Below are positions 25,952 to 34,010 of a stretch of 64,000 nucleotides of DNA, one piece after another; within the stretch, counting starts at the first letter, position 1, and every line of letters begins with the position of its first letter. This stretch comes from Kitasatospora sp. MMS16-BH015 (GTDB lineage: Bacteria; Actinomycetota; Actinomycetes; Streptomycetales; Streptomycetaceae): NCBI RefSeq assembly GCF_002943525.1, contig NZ_CP025394.1, forward strand, positions 1,550,001 to 1,614,000, in the 5' to 3' direction. A model generated the notes under the pieces. The model ran no database searches. It saw only the letters and a program-made list of their open reading frames with translations, and was not told the DNA's origin. The position numbers were made by a program, and so were the translations under genes.

Positions 25952-26563
25952 ATGGAGTTCGTCTTCGTCAGCGGCCACCCCGCTCTGGACTTCGCCGGCA
26001 CCATCCAGCACCGGCGCACCGATGCCACCGATCTGCTCACCACCCCGGAGGCACTGACCGCCTGGGTGGCGGCCGCCGGCCTGGTCGACTCGCCCACCCG
26101 CGCGAGCGCCGCCGACCTGGCCGAGGCCGTCCGCCTGCGCGAGGCCGTCTACCGGCTCGGGCACGCGGCCGCCGCCGGCGAGCCGTACCCGGCCGCCGAC
26201 CGCGAGCTGCTCAACACCGCGACCGACGGTCCGGCCGTGCGGGTCGAGCTGCTCGCGGACGGGACCCTCCACCGCACGGGGACCGTCCCGGCGGTGCTGG
26301 CCTGGCTGGCCCGCTCGGCCGTGGAGCTGCTGGCCGAGCCGGCCGCTGCCGGGGGCGCCCCCGGCAGCCGGGCGGTCAAGGAGTGCGCGGGGCCGCGGTG
26401 CACCCGGCTCTACCTGGACCGCTCGCGGCGGGGCTCACGGCGCTGGTGCGACATGGCCGCCTGCGGGAACCGGGCCAAGGCCGCGGCCTACCGCGAGCGC
26501 CACCCGGTGCACGACCCGGCCCACGACGCACCGCAGGCCGGTCGGCCCGGGGCCGCCGGGTGA
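25952..26563 (+). CDS. CGNR zinc-finger (ABATE) transcriptional regulator
   Basis: A 203-aa putative DNA-binding regulator. The N-terminal ABATE domain (about 1-130, SGHPALDFAGT) probably binds a ligand. The C-terminal CGNR finger is C-x4-C (CAGPRC), then WCDMAACGNRAKAAAYR, where two Cys pairs hold zinc and the CGNR helix contacts DNA. A Pro/Ala tail follows. The start ATG 25952 has only a close GGAAAG, so translation may be weak or leaderless. It is divergent from the DMT transporter and its start lies 17 bp from the second operator, so it is probably autoregulated. Confidence 0.9.
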   Translation: MEFVFVSGHPALDFAGTIQHRRTDATDLLTTPEALTAWVAAAGLVDSPTRASAADLAEAVRLREAVYRLGHAAAAGEPYPAADRELLNTATDGPAVRVELLADGTLHRTGTVPAVLAWLARSAVELLAEPAAAGGAPGSRAVKECAGPRCTRLYLDRSRRGSRRWCDMAACGNRAKAAAYRERHPVHDPAHDAPQAGRPGAAG

Positions 26564-26564
26564 C

Positions 26565-26954
26565 TCAGACCAGCTCGACGGGCTGCTCCCAGACCACCAG
26601 CAGCAGGCAGCCCTCGACGGTGCCCAGACCGTGCACGCTCTCCGGCGGCATGACGATCATGCTGTTGGTCGGGTAGACCCCGTCGTCCGTCACCAGCACT
26701 CCGCTGAGGACGTGGATCAGCTCGAACCCGGGGTGCCGGTGCGGGGCGACGGTCGCCCCCGGGGCGTACCGGACCAGCGCGGCGGCCGGGCCGTTCGGGC
26801 CGGTCTGGTCGGCGGAGTAGAGCACATGCATGTCGATCCCGACCCGCCCGTTGCTGGTGACGGGAGTGAATTCCAGCTCCTGGTGGTCGATCGTGCCACC
26901 GGTGACGCCGGAGAACAGTACGGGCTGCAGTTCGGCGAGCAGTTGCGCGGTCAT
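26565..26954 (-). CDS. Cupin-domain protein
   Basis: A small single-domain cupin of 129 aa. The metal motif is APHRHPGFELIHVLSG (residues about 69-84) with two His and one Glu, and the second motif His is in PPESVHGLGT. The N-terminus contains a VLYSADQTG loop. Cupins of this size include small dioxygenases, isomerases and metabolite sensors, and the sequence does not tell which. The stop lies one base after the CGNR regulator stop on the other strand. Two GTAC palindromes precede the start, so it is probably regulated on its own. Confidence 0.8.
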   Translation of the reverse strand: MTAQLLAELQPVLFSGVTGGTIDHQELEFTPVTSNGRVGIDMHVLYSADQTGPNGPAAALVRYAPGATVAPHRHPGFELIHVLSGVLVTDDGVYPTNSMIVMPPESVHGLGTVEGCLLLVVWEQPVELV

Positions 26955-26974
26955 GCGTTCCCTCCGCTGTCTCG

Positions 26975-27004
26975 GTACTCCAGTACAAATCTGTACTCGA
27001 GTAC
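26975..27004 (-). promoter_or_regulatory. Paired GTACTC..GTAC palindromes upstream of the cupin gene
   Basis: GTACTCCAGTAC (26975-26986) and GTACTCGAGTAC (26993-27004, a perfect palindrome) are 18 bp apart centre to centre, 20-50 bp upstream of the cupin start at 26954. They are a likely operator pair for an unidentified repressor. Confidence 0.55.
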
Positions 27005-27178
27005 TACATGCCTGTGCGCCAAGTGTCCGCCCGGACCCCCGAACTGGGCAGCCTGCCAGGATGGAGCGGGGGCGAAGCTGTCAGGTCGTCACCTCACCAG
27101 CCCCGTGGATCACTTGAGTCACACCAGTCACTCGGGAAGAGCGGATTCACTCGGGCGGAGCCGCATCACACCCGGGAA

Positions 27179-27214
27179 CGGCGAAGGGGCGCGGTCGCCC
27201 GCGCCCCTTCGCCG
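27179..27214 (-). terminator. mshC terminator
   Basis: A 15-bp perfect stem (27179-27193 with 27200-27214) and a 6-base loop lie 13 bp after the mshC stop. Confidence 0.8.
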
Positions 27215-27226
27215 TCTCGATCGGTC

Positions 27227-28456
27227 CTACAGCGCGACACCCAGCAGGGCGTCCACCGCGCGGGAGACCAGGCCCGGCGCGCCGGTGTCCTCGCCGCCGG
27301 TCTCGGCCTGGCGGGCCGCCCAGGCATCCACGGCGGCCAGCGCCGCCGGAGCGTCCAGGTCGTCGGCCATCGCGGTGCGGATCCGGGCCAGCAGCTCCTC
27401 CGCCGCCGGGCCGTCCGGCCGGGAGACGGCGGCGCGCCAGCGGGCCAGCCGCTCCAGGGCCGCGTCCAGATCGGCCTGCTGCCACTCCCAGTCGCTGCGG
27501 TAGTGGTGGGCCAGCAGGGCCAGCCGGATCGCCGCCGGGTCGACGCCCTCGCGGCGCAGCGCCGAGACGAAGACCAGGTTGCCGCGGGACTTGGACATCT
27601 TGTGCCCGTCCAGGGCCACCATGCCGGCGTGCACGTAGGCCCGGGCGTACGGGTGGTCGCCGGTGGCGGCCTGGGCGTGCGAGGCGCCCATCTCGTGGTG
27701 CGGGAAGGAGAGGTCGCTGCCGCCGCCCTGGATGTCGAAGGACATGCCCAGGTACTTCAGCGCGATCGCCACGCACTCGATGTGCCAGCCGGGCCGGCCG
27801 TGGCCGAGCTCGGTGTCCCAGGCGGGCTCGCCGGGGCGGGCCGCGAGCCAGAGCAGCGCGTCCAGCGGGTGCTTCTTGCCCGGCCGCTCCGGGTCGCCGC
27901 CGCGCTCGGCGAAGATGCCGGCCATCGCCTCGCGGCTCAGCCCGGAGACCTCGCCGAACCGGGGCTCGGCGTCGACCGAGAAGTAGATGTCGCCGTCCAG
28001 CTCGTACGCCGCGCCGCTCGCCAGCAGCTTCTTCACCAGCGGCACGATCCACGGGATCGACTCGACGGCCCCGATGTAGTGGGCCGGCGGCAGGATCCGC
28101 AGCGCGGTCATGTCCTCGCGGAAGAGCGCCGTCTCACGCTCGGCCAGCGCCGTCCAGTCCTGCCCGGTGGCGACGGCGCGCTCGAGCAGCGGGTCGTCCA
28201 CGTCCGTCACGTTCTGGACGTAGAGCACCTCGTGCCCGGCGTCCTTCCAGACCCGCTGGACGAGGTCGAACGCATTGTAGGTGGCGGCGTGGCCCAGGTG
28301 GGTCGCGTCGTAGGGGGTGATGCCGCAGACGTAGAGCCGGGCGGTGCCGCCCTGCGGCACGACCTCCCGGACCTCGCCGGTGGCGCTGTCGTGGATGCGG
28401 AGGGGAAACCCCTGACCAGGCAGGGTGGGGACCTCGGAGGCGGGCCAGGAATGCAT
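27227..28456 (-). CDS. mshC: L-cysteine:1D-myo-inositol 2-amino-2-deoxy-glucopyranoside ligase
   Basis: MshC attaches cysteine to GlcN-Ins with ATP, the third step of mycothiol synthesis, the main thiol of actinobacteria. It is 409 aa and related to cysteinyl-tRNA synthetase. Cys44 in VCGITPYD and residues in GWHIECVA form the zinc site, HLGHA at 53-57 is the HIGH-type motif, and HKMSKS (about 288) is the adenylate loop. The MHSWPA start is characteristic. It lacks the tRNA-binding C-terminal part, which fits MshC rather than CysS. Three conserved genes precede it on the same strand. Confidence 0.96.
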   Translation of the reverse strand: MHSWPASEVPTLPGQGFPLRIHDSATGEVREVVPQGGTARLYVCGITPYDATHLGHAATYNAFDLVQRVWKDAGHEVLYVQNVTDVDDPLLERAVATGQDWTALAERETALFREDMTALRILPPAHYIGAVESIPWIVPLVKKLLASGAAYELDGDIYFSVDAEPRFGEVSGLSREAMAGIFAERGGDPERPGKKHPLDALLWLAARPGEPAWDTELGHGRPGWHIECVAIALKYLGMSFDIQGGGSDLSFPHHEMGASHAQAATGDHPYARAYVHAGMVALDGHKMSKSRGNLVFVSALRREGVDPAAIRLALLAHHYRSDWEWQQADLDAALERLARWRAAVSRPDGPAAEELLARIRTAMADDLDAPAALAAVDAWAARQAETGGEDTGAPGLVSRAVDALLGVAL

Positions 28457-28464
28457 GGAAATGA

Positions 28465-28494
28465 CTCTAACCTTGCGTTGAGTTGAAAGGCCAA
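28465..28494 (-). promoter_or_regulatory. Putative mshC promoter giving a leaderless transcript
   Basis: On the minus strand TTGGCC (28494-28489) and TTAGAG (28470-28465) have an 18-bp spacer. Transcription would begin about 2-5 bp before the mshC ATG, and no ribosome site precedes that ATG, so both signs point to a leaderless mRNA. Confidence 0.45.
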
Positions 28495-28585
28495 CTACTA
28501 AGCTGGGTCGGCTTGAAATCGGTTTTCGACTACGTCAGGTCGGTTTCGGTCGCGTTTATTCCCACGGTCCGTCACCCCGCGTGTC

Positions 28586-29431
28586 TCACACCGGCGGCCA
28601 CGGGATGGACGGCCAGTCAGCCGCCGGCAGCGGGTGCCGCCCGCTCTCCCGGAGCCGGGCCACCCGGGCCGCGGCGGCCTCGATCTCGGCGGCGGTCAGG
28701 TGCGGGGCCAGCGCGGCCCCGAGCGGCCCGGCCAGTGCCTCGGCCAGCCCGGCCAGCACCGCCAGCGCCTCCTCGGTGAGCGGCCGGCCGGCCCAGCCCC
28801 AGAGCAGGGTGCGCAGCTTGCCGGGCACCGCGAAGGTCACCCCGTGGTCGATCCCGTACAACCGCCCGTCGGCGGCGCTGATCCAGTGGCCGCCCTTGCG
28901 GTCGGCGTTGTTGAGCACCGCGTCCAGCACCGCGAGCCGGCGCAGCCGCTCGTCGTCCCGGTGCACCAGCAGGGCGGTGCGGCCCTCCTCCACCTCGGCC
29001 CGGACGATCGGCAGCCAGCCCGGCTCCGGCTCGGGCTCCGGCTGCAGCGCCAGCAGCTCGGGCGCCTCCTCGGGCTGCTCCACCCAGAGCTGCACCGAGC
29101 CGGGCCCGTGCGGCCCCTCCCGCAGCAGGGTGGGCGGCACCAGGCCCCAGCCGGTGGCGGCGGCCAGCTCGTACGCGGCCACCTCCCGCCCGGCCAGCGT
29201 GCCGTCCGGGAAGTCCCAGAGCGGGCGCTCGCCGGCCACCGGCTTGTAGACGCAGGGGGCGGTGAGGCCGTCCAGGGCCACCGTGCAGTAGAGCACCGCG
29301 TTGGAGGCGTCGGTGAGGCGGCCGTGCACGGTCAGCTCACCCGCGCCGAGCAGGGCGAGGGCGGCGGCCGGGTCGGCGGCGAGGGCGGCGCTGGCCGCCG
29401 GGTCGACCTGCGGCGGGGCCTGGGCCTCCAT
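28586..29431 (-). CDS. PI3/4-kinase-like conserved actinobacterial protein (SCO1664 family)
   Basis: A 281-aa conserved actinobacterial protein of the TIGR03843/SCO1664 family, distantly like phosphatidylinositol kinases. The CVYKP segment with a possible ATP-binding Lys, VLDAVLNNADRKGGHW resembling the catalytic loop, and YGIDHGVTF in the place of DFG, are visible. A C-terminal helical region follows. Its ATG overlaps the DUF3090 stop by one base (TGATG), showing translational coupling. It lies upstream of mshC on the same strand. The substrate is unknown. Confidence 0.85.
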   Translation of the reverse strand: MEAQAPPQVDPAASAALAADPAAALALLGAGELTVHGRLTDASNAVLYCTVALDGLTAPCVYKPVAGERPLWDFPDGTLAGREVAAYELAAATGWGLVPPTLLREGPHGPGSVQLWVEQPEEAPELLALQPEPEPEPGWLPIVRAEVEEGRTALLVHRDDERLRRLAVLDAVLNNADRKGGHWISAADGRLYGIDHGVTFAVPGKLRTLLWGWAGRPLTEEALAVLAGLAEALAGPLGAALAPHLTAAEIEAAAARVARLRESGRHPLPAADWPSIPWPPV

Positions 29432-30003
29432 CAACGCCGGTAGCCGTTGGCCCGGGGGCAGAGGTGGCCCTCCGGGTCGAGCGGCAGGTTGCAGAACGGG
29501 CAGGGCTTGCGGCCGGCGGCCACCAGGTCGAGGGCGCGCTTGGCGAAGACCCGGGCCATCGCCCCGGAGAGCCGCACCCGGAGCATGTCCGGGCCGTTCT
29601 CCTCGTCGGCGAAGACGTCCTCGGCGGCCTCCGCCTCGTCCTCCTCGCTCTCCACCACCGCCTGGGCCTCGACCACCAGGCACTCGTCCACGCTGTCCCA
29701 GGCCAGGGCCATGGTGCCGACCCGGAACTCCTCGTCCAGCGGCAGGTCGAGCGGGGCGGTGTCGATCAGCTCCGGCGGGGCGCTGACCGGGATGGTGGCG
29801 GTGCCGTCACTGCGGCGCAGCGCCTCGTCCAGCACCTCCTCGACCCGCTCGGCGAGGGCCGCCACCTGGGCCTTCTCGAGCAGCACGCTGGTGATCCGGC
29901 CCCGCGAGCTGGCCTGGAGGAAGAACGCCCGCGCACCGGGCTGGCCGACGGTACCGGCCACGAACCGCTCGGGCTGGTCGTAGAAGTGGACCTGACGGGG
30001 CAC
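29431..30003 (-). CDS. DUF3090 family protein
   Basis: A conserved actinobacterial protein of 190 aa (DUF3090, TIGR03847). GTG 30003 has GGAG at 7 nt and matches the family start (PRQVHFYDQPERFVAGTVG). An alpha/beta domain spans about 1-150. A C-terminal zinc-ribbon-like stretch, KPCPFCNLPLDPEGHLCP, offers C-x2-C and H-x-C ligands. The middle is strongly acidic (residues 115-135). It is translationally coupled to the PI-kinase-like gene and sits with the phosphomutase-like gene, an arrangement found widely in actinobacteria. Function is not established. Confidence 0.88.
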   Translation of the reverse strand: MPRQVHFYDQPERFVAGTVGQPGARAFFLQASSRGRITSVLLEKAQVAALAERVEEVLDEALRRSDGTATIPVSAPPELIDTAPLDLPLDEEFRVGTMALAWDSVDECLVVEAQAVVESEEDEAEAAEDVFADEENGPDMLRVRLSGAMARVFAKRALDLVAAGRKPCPFCNLPLDPEGHLCPRANGYRR

Positions 30004-30148
30004 GCTCTCGCTCCGGGTTCTGATCGATCGTGGGCTCACCTGCCACCCTACGGCCTGGGCCGGGGCCCGGGGGCCTCAGGTGCGGGCACTCCCCTGGGGT
30101 GTCAACTAGACGGGCCGGGTTTTCGATTCCCGCCGGCCCGCCGTCTGC

Positions 30149-30193
30149 TGCGGTATCGCGGCTCGGGGCGGTGCGGTATCGCGGCTCGGGGCG
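30149..30193. repeat. 22-bp tandem repeat, two copies
   Basis: The same 22 bases lie at 30149-30170 and 30172-30193 (period 23 bp), beginning TGCGGTATCGCGGC. The repeat begins 12 bp beyond the stop of the phosphomutase-like gene and has no coding role. Confidence 0.9.
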
Positions 30194-30204
30194 CTGCGCC
30201 GGGT

Positions 30205-30900
30205 TCAGGGCGCGCCGGTGTCGCCGCCGACCACGGCGTCCCCGCCGCCGGCCGGGGCACCCTGGCGCGGGGCGAGCGAGGCCAGGCTGCCGGTGTCGCC
30301 GACCCGCAGCACGAAGGGGCGCAGCGGGGTGTACCGGATCGCGGTGACCGAGCAGGGCTCGACGTTGATCCGCTGGAAGTGGTCCAGGTGCAGGCCGAGC
30401 GCGTCGGCCACCACCGCCTTGATCACGTCCCCGTGCGAGCAGGCCACCCAGACCGCGTCCGGGCCGTGCTCGGCGCCGATCTTCTCGTCCCACTCCCGGA
30501 CGGCGGAGACCGTGCGGTGGCTCAGCGCGCGCAGCGACTCCCCGCCGGGGAAGGCGGCCGCCGCCGCGTGGTCCTGCACGGTGCGCCAGAGCGGCTCCTC
30601 CGCCAGGTCGGCCAGCTTGCGGCCGGTCCAGTCCCCGTAGTGGCACTCGCCCAGCCGCTCGTCCACGGCCGGCTCGCCCAGCTCCGGCCGGACAGCCAGC
30701 AGCGGCTCCAGGGTCTGGCGGCAGCGCTCCAGCGGGCTGCTCACCGCCGCCGCGAGCGGCACCCCGGCCAGGCGCTCGGCCAGCGCCCCGGCCTGGGCCC
30801 GGCCGGTGTCGTCCAGCTCCACCCCGGGAGTCCAACCGGCGAGCACCCCGGCCGTGTTCGCGGTGGAGCGGCCATGGCGTACGAGCAGCAGAGTCGGCAT
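30205..30900 (-). CDS. Histidine phosphatase, phosphomutase-like (MSMEG_4193 family)
   Basis: A histidine-acid-phosphatase-fold protein of 231 aa (TIGR03848). The catalytic motif LLVRHGRSTAN is at residues 4-14, and the second His lies in VACSHGDVIKA. The GESLRALSHR and ECHYGDWTGRKL segments are typical of the phosphoglycerate mutase superfamily. ATG 30900 is the natural start. It heads the four-gene same-strand group with DUF3090, the PI-kinase-like gene and mshC, though a 202-bp gap with a tandem repeat separates it from DUF3090. It is divergent from the CorA-type gene. The substrate is unknown. Confidence 0.9.
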   Translation of the reverse strand: MPTLLLVRHGRSTANTAGVLAGWTPGVELDDTGRAQAGALAERLAGVPLAAAVSSPLERCRQTLEPLLAVRPELGEPAVDERLGECHYGDWTGRKLADLAEEPLWRTVQDHAAAAAFPGGESLRALSHRTVSAVREWDEKIGAEHGPDAVWVACSHGDVIKAVVADALGLHLDHFQRINVEPCSVTAIRYTPLRPFVLRVGDTGSLASLAPRQGAPAGGGDAVVGGDTGAP

Positions 30901-30984
30901 GCGGCCCAGCCTAACCGCACATGATCGGCGGGCCCAGGGCCACCGGGGGTTGGGGTGCGGGCGGTTTCGGGGACAATGTCCGGC

Positions 30985-31965
30985 ATGATCGTGGACACCG
31001 CCACCTACCGGGACGGCAAGCGGGCCGAGGCCCCCGAGGACCTCTCCGACGCCCTGGCCGCCGCCCGGGCCACCCCGGGGGCCTTCGTCTGGCTCGGCCT
31101 GTACGAGCCGACGGCGGCGGAGCTCGACCTGGTCAGCGAGGAGTTCGGCCTGCACCCGCTGGCGGTGGAGGACGCCGTCAGCGCGCACCAGCGGCCCAAG
31201 CTGGAGGAGTACCGGGATTCGGTGTTCATGGTGCTCAAGACCGTCGGGTACCACCCCGACGGCCACAGCGTGAGCACCGGCGAGGTGATGCTCTTCGTCG
31301 GCGACAGCTACGTGATCACCATCCGGCACGGCGCCGACAGCCCGCTGCGCGGCATCCGGGCCGAGCTGGAGAAGCAGCCCGAGCTGCTCGCGCACGGGCC
31401 GTTCGCCGTGCTCTACGCCGTCGCGGACCTGATCGTGGACAGCTACCTCGACGTGCAGACCGCCCTCCAGGGCGACCTGGACGAGCTGGAGGCCGAGGTC
31501 TTCGCCCCCGGCCGGCCGCAGGCCAACATCGCCGAGCGGATCTACGAGTTCAAGCGCCAGCTGCTCGTCTTCCGCCGGGCCGGCGCCCCGCTCCAGGAGC
31601 CGGTGCTCCGGCTCACCAAGGGCTCCGGCTCCTTCCCGCCCGAGCCGCTGCGCCCGTACCTGCGCGACGTGGCCGACCACCTGGTCCGGGTCAACGAGCA
31701 GGTCGACGGCCTGGACCGGCTGCTCTCCGACATCCTCAACGCCAACCTGGCCCAGGTCAGCGTGCAGCAGAACAACGACATGCGGAAGATCTCCGCCTGG
31801 GCCGCCCTGGCCGCCGTCCCCACCATGATCGCCGGCATCTACGGCATGAACTTCGAGGACATGCCGGAGCTGCACCAGCCCTGGGGCTACCCGGCCGCCG
31901 TGCTGCTGATGATCGCCGTCTGCGTCGTGCTGCACCGGGTCTTCAAGCGCAGCGGCTGGCTCTGA
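30985..31965 (+). CDS. CorA-family magnesium/cobalt transporter
   Basis: A membrane divalent-cation channel of 326 aa from ATG 30985 (MIVDTATYRDGKR); ATG 30976 is also possible. The large cytoplasmic domain (about 1-260) has long coiled helices. Two C-terminal membrane helices follow, with the signature YGMNF at the end of the first. The short acidic MPEL loop after GMN fits the CorA family. It is divergent from the phosphomutase-like gene across 84 bp. Members transport Mg2+, Co2+ or Zn2+, and the sequence alone does not fix which. Confidence 0.9.
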   Translation: MIVDTATYRDGKRAEAPEDLSDALAAARATPGAFVWLGLYEPTAAELDLVSEEFGLHPLAVEDAVSAHQRPKLEEYRDSVFMVLKTVGYHPDGHSVSTGEVMLFVGDSYVITIRHGADSPLRGIRAELEKQPELLAHGPFAVLYAVADLIVDSYLDVQTALQGDLDELEAEVFAPGRPQANIAERIYEFKRQLLVFRRAGAPLQEPVLRLTKGSGSFPPEPLRPYLRDVADHLVRVNEQVDGLDRLLSDILNANLAQVSVQQNNDMRKISAWAALAAVPTMIAGIYGMNFEDMPELHQPWGYPAAVLLMIAVCVVLHRVFKRSGWL

Positions 31966-32165
31966 GCCCGCTCCTGTCCCGTCCTCTCCCCCGCCCTCGC
32001 TTCCGGCCTTTCCCTCGTCCTCGCTTCCGGCCAGTGTGGCGAAGGTTCGGGCCAGATCGATCGGTTCGCGGCAGCTGACCGAGCGTCACTGCTTAGCCTC
32101 GGAGCGTGTTCTGACGCCTTGTCAGCGTCATATCCGCACGCACGCCGAGGTAGGGAGTCCGCACC

Positions 32166-33956
32166 GTGCCGTCTCTGCTGCACTACGAGATCCTCGCCGA
32201 CCCCAGCACCCTCCAGGCCTCCGCCGACGGCATGCCGTCCGTGGCGACCCTGTACCTGATCGCCTCCAACAGTCACCAGGCGCCCGTCCAGTGGGAGTCC
32301 ATCGACGTGGACGTCCGGGCCGACTCCGGCGCGTCCGGTCTCACCGACGACCGGCCCCAGGTGGTGGCGAGCATCGAGCCCACCTACCTGCGCTCCTTCG
32401 ACGAGCGCCCCGAATTCGACTGGGACAAGACCCTCCAGGCGTACCGGGCCCAGTCCCCCGCCCCCGCCGGGCGGCCGATGACCCTGCTCGGCGGCGAGGC
32501 ACTGATCCTCAAGCTGGAGAACGTCCCCGTCTCCCGGGGCGCCGGCCTGGTCCAGATCCGGATCGAGGAGACCAGCTGGGGCGGGGACGGGAGCCTGGCC
32601 TACCGTTCGGCGCCGTACCGGAGCGTGCTCGGGGTGGTGAAGCAGATCCCCAAGGTGCCGGCCAACTTCCGCGCCGAGCGCTCCCTGCTGGACGTCGACG
32701 CCGGCCAGAAGGTCCTGCTCAAGTGGGACGGGCCGAGCAACCTCGCGTACTGGATCCGCCACCCCGACGGCACCGAGGAGTTCATCACCGGCCCCGGCAC
32801 CGGCCCGGTCACCCTCGACTCGTACTCCTGGAGCACCGACGCCCCCAAGCGCGGCACCACCTACACCCTGATCGCCGGCACCCGGGACGGCGCCACCGCG
32901 CAGCACGGCTACTTCCTCACCACCACCGTGCACGCCCTGATCCCCGCATTCGACCACGGCACCCGCTCCCCCTGGGTCGAGGGCACCACCGACCGGGGCC
33001 GCGTCACCTTCACCCCGGACGGCCTCCGGGTCGACGACACCCAGCACGCCCTCGGCACTGTCACCGCGAAGGCGGCCGTCCTGCGCGAGGTGAGCGCTCA
33101 CACGGGGGCCATCGACACCCTCACGGCGAAGAGCGTGACCGCCGAGGCGGTGACGGCGGACACCGTGACCGCCAAGGGCGTGACGGCCGACAGCGCGGCC
33201 ATCGACACCGTGACTGCCAAGAGCGTGTCCGCGGACACCGTGACGACGGACGCCCTGGCCGCGAAGACCGTGACCGCCGACAGCGCGACCATCGACCGGG
33301 TGGCCGCCGACGCCGCGACCATCGGTACCGCGACCATCGACACGGTGATCGCCAAGGACGTGTCCAGCGACACCGTGACCACCGGGGCCGTCAGGGGCCG
33401 CGCTGCTGACGCCGGCCGGATCGAGTTCCCCGCGTCCGGCGTCAACGTGTACAAGAACGGCTCCCAGGAGTGGGGCACCCTCGCCGCTGACAAGGCCGAC
33501 CTCAACGGGATCAACACCAAGTGGGTCCAGGGGCGCAGCAGTTCGGACGGCTGGATCGAGTTCCCGCCCGCCGGCCTGCGGGTGCTCCGCGACGGCGGCC
33601 AGGAGCCGGGCATCATCGGCGCGCACCAGGCCGACCTGGACATCCTGCGCACCGGCGAGGCCCGCGTCACCGGCGAGGCCCGGATCAAGGGACTGCTCAC
33701 CGCCGGCGGCGGCATGAAGCTCTACCACGAGGGCGAGCGGCTGCTGGTGACCATGCCCGACCGGATCGTCTTCACCGCCGTCAACGAATTCCGGCGCTGG
33801 GTCACCTTCGACCGCGGCATCTCCGTCGCCTTCGGCTCCGGCACCGCCTCGATCACCCAGGAGGGCGGCATGATCGTCCGGGGCGGCAACCTCCAGGTCC
33901 AGCAGGGCACCCTCTCCGTCTCCACCGGCAACCCGCCGAACGTCCGCCAGCTCTGA
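32166..33956 (+). CDS. Fibre-like protein with pentapeptide-type repeat stalk
   Basis: I do not recognise this 596-aa protein. GTG 32166 follows GGGAG at 8 nt. Residues 1-260 look like two beta-sandwich domains (Ig-like; LKWDGPSNLAYWIRHPDG). Residues about 298-409 are a regular five-residue repeat, roughly x-V-T-A-[KDE] (TVTAK, SVTAE, AVTAD, TVTAK, GVTAD), about 22 units, which would form a beta-solenoid or trimeric stalk. Three related modules share [RW]-[IV]-x-F-x-P..GL.V (about 278-300, 418-450 and 463-495). A beta-rich tip ends the protein. There is no signal peptide or membrane segment. The layout resembles a phage tail fibre, but no phage genes are nearby. Confidence 0.65.
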   Translation: MPSLLHYEILADPSTLQASADGMPSVATLYLIASNSHQAPVQWESIDVDVRADSGASGLTDDRPQVVASIEPTYLRSFDERPEFDWDKTLQAYRAQSPAPAGRPMTLLGGEALILKLENVPVSRGAGLVQIRIEETSWGGDGSLAYRSAPYRSVLGVVKQIPKVPANFRAERSLLDVDAGQKVLLKWDGPSNLAYWIRHPDGTEEFITGPGTGPVTLDSYSWSTDAPKRGTTYTLIAGTRDGATAQHGYFLTTTVHALIPAFDHGTRSPWVEGTTDRGRVTFTPDGLRVDDTQHALGTVTAKAAVLREVSAHTGAIDTLTAKSVTAEAVTADTVTAKGVTADSAAIDTVTAKSVSADTVTTDALAAKTVTADSATIDRVAADAATIGTATIDTVIAKDVSSDTVTTGAVRGRAADAGRIEFPASGVNVYKNGSQEWGTLAADKADLNGINTKWVQGRSSSDGWIEFPPAGLRVLRDGGQEPGIIGAHQADLDILRTGEARVTGEARIKGLLTAGGGMKLYHEGERLLVTMPDRIVFTAVNEFRRWVTFDRGISVAFGSGTASITQEGGMIVRGGNLQVQQGTLSVSTGNPPNVRQL

Positions 33957-33969
33957 GGATCACCCACTC

Positions 33970-34008
33970 GATCGGGGTGGCGAGGCCCGGCGCCCCGCCA
34001 CCCCGATC
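33970..34008. terminator. Bidirectional terminator
   Basis: A 13-bp perfect stem (33970-33982 with 33996-34008) and a 13-base G/C loop lie between the converging fibre-like and hydrolase genes. Confidence 0.8.
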
Positions 34009-34010
34009 CG

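Noticed and set aside
32166..33956. Prophage or tail cassette
   Set aside because: The fibre-like gene is alone. No capsid, portal, sheath, baseplate, integrase or lysis gene is in the window.
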